DNA of 6,181 nucleotides. Source: a halophilic archaeon J07HX64. GTDB lineage: Archaea > Halobacteriota > Halobacteria > Halobacteriales > Haloarculaceae. Below the pieces are notes generated by a model. The model ran no database searches. It was given only the letters and a program-made list of their open reading frames with translations, and had not been told where the DNA came from. Location: assembly GCA_000416085.1 (NCBI GenBank), contig KE356579.1, positions 1,888,093 through 1,894,273 of the forward strand. The letters run 5' to 3'. How positions within the stretch are numbered: the stretch's first letter is position 1; each line of letters starts with the position of its first letter. Shown here one piece after another: positions 5,314 to 6,181 of the stretch. Both the position numbers and the translations under genes were made by a program.

Positions 5314-6181
5314 GTGTTATCACGCCGACGCACACAGGTCGCCGGGGCCGTCGTCGGGTTGGCGACACTCGGCCTGCTGGGGTACGTGCTCGGGTTTACC
5401 GATGTCGTCGCGAGACTCGAGACACTTTCTCCACAGCAGATGTTGGTACTGAGTGGACTCGGACTCGTCCCGGTGGTGCTATGGGGGGTAGCGCTGTGGC
5501 TCGCACTCGACGCGACCGGTGTCTCCACCAGTCTGAGACGCGCTGTGCTCCTGTTCGGTGTCTCGTTGTTTTTCAACGGTGTTACACCGTTCGGGCAGGC
5601 CGGTGGGGCACCGCTCAGTGGTGTAGTCATCGCCCACGCCGTCCGGACGCCCTACGAGCGGGCGCTGGCGGCACTGGGAAGTCTCAACACGCTCAATACG
5701 CTGGGGACGCTCTTGCTCTGGGTGCTCGGCGGCGCCTCTCTCGTGGCCGGCGCCGATATCGCCGGTGCTCGCGCGACAACGGCCGTGACAGGGGTCGCTG
5801 TCGTGGCCGTGGTGGGTGTTCTCGCTCTGTTCTGGCGGGTGCGCGAGCGCACGGCAGACCGCGTCGCCGCGGGGCTCACCCGGCTTCTGGCGCTCACTGG
5901 TCGGGTGGTGCCCGGGTGGTCACCGCCATCCTCTAACGCTGTCACCGCCCGGGTTGATGGGTTCGTCGAGGCTGTCGAGCGACTCGCCGGTTCACGCCGA
6001 CGGCTCGTCGTCATCTGTGCCCTCGCAGTGGCCGGGCAACTCGTCATCGTGCTCCTGTTCTATCTCACCCTCACCCTGTTTTTTGACCCATCCTGGGCGG
6101 CTGTTCTGTTCGTCGTTCCGCTCTCGCGGGTCGCGGCCACAGTGCCGACACCGGGCGGCATAGGGAGTACGGAGGCGCTCC
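5314..6181 (+). CDS. Flippase-like / lysylphosphatidylglycerol synthase TM-domain membrane protein (YbhN/AglD-like), N-terminal part
   Basis: An open frame of 289 codons runs off the right edge. From the GTG at 5314 the protein begins VLSRRRTQVAGAVVGLATLG, a short basic head followed by a first membrane helix. It then shows about seven hydrophobic segments (near residues 9-28, 43-65, 77-95, 125-150, 155-180, 225-255 and 260-280). The LFFNGVTPFGQAGGAP segment (residues 85-100) matches the family's N-x-x-TP-x-G-x-GG region. PTPGGIGSTEAL at 278-289 is the family's C-terminal PGG-x-G-x-x-E motif. Relatives include the membrane part of MprF, YbhN, and the C-terminal domain of haloarchaeal AglD, all linked to lipid or lipid-linked sugar handling. 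The direct substrate cannot be inferred. In-frame ATG 5218 and GTG 5272 are alternative starts. I prefer 5314 because the head before the first helix is then short and positively charged. No strong ribosome site precedes any of them. It is transcribed away from the VWA operon. Confidence 0.8.
   Translation, partial: MLSRRRTQVAGAVVGLATLGLLGYVLGFTDVVARLETLSPQQMLVLSGLGLVPVVLWGVALWLALDATGVSTSLRRAVLLFGVSLFFNGVTPFGQAGGAPLSGVVIAHAVRTPYERALAALGSLNTLNTLGTLLLWVLGGASLVAGADIAGARATTAVTGVAVVAVVGVLALFWRVRERTADRVAAGLTRLLALTGRVVPGWSPPSSNAVTARVDGFVEAVERLAGSRRRLVVICALAVAGQLVIVLLFYLTLTLFFDPSWAAVLFVVPLSRVAATVPTPGGIGSTEAL

Noticed and set aside
5298..5936. Plus-strand 212-codon frame over the flippase-like gene
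   Set aside because: Its protein is dominated by Arg and lacks membrane helices. The frame from 5314 gives the membrane protein with family motifs.

Overview
The window is GC-rich DNA of haloarchaeal (Halobacteria) character. The evidence is acidic proteins rich in Asp and Glu, strong G/C bias at third codon positions, an A-rich TATA/BRE-like promoter, GGAGG-type ribosome sites, and protein families typical of haloarchaea. No species can be named from sequence alone.

Layout. Almost everything from 4983 down to 1 lies on the minus strand. In transcription order it holds: a 704-residue von Willebrand factor A (VWA) protein with an N-terminal beta-rich region and two CxxC pairs (4983-2869); a small HAD-like phosphatase-fold protein (2866-2306); a dual-specificity/tyrosine phosphatase (2309-1758); an ADP-ribosylglycohydrolase with a C-terminal zinc ribbon that is broken by three frameshifts (1756-462); and, after a 149-bp gap, the N-terminal third or less of a 5'-nucleotidase-family metallophosphatase that runs off the left edge (312-1). 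The first four are packed with overlaps or gaps of 1-2 bp and look like one operon. A divergent gene on the plus strand (5314 to the right edge) encodes a multi-pass membrane protein of the YbhN/AglD-type flippase-like (LPG synthase transmembrane) family. The 330-bp divergent spacer (4984-5313) carries a plausible promoter for the operon.

How the genes may work together. The operon pairs a metal-dependent protein-binding VWA scaffold with enzymes expected to remove phosphate or ADP-ribose groups. This suggests a signalling, repair or stress-response cassette built around erasing phospho and ADP-ribosyl marks. That is inference: no ADP-ribosyltransferase, kinase or AAA+ ATPase partner lies inside the window. 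The flippase-like gene and the nucleotidase are probably separate units.

The most notable observation is the ADP-ribosylglycohydrolase. All its active-site motifs are present but sit in three reading frames, with a fourth segment of the protein in a further shift. Its neighbours are intact. One lesion coincides with a perfect 5-bp tandem duplication, which favours a real pseudogene over base-calling noise at that site. The other two are single-base changes and could be sequencing errors.
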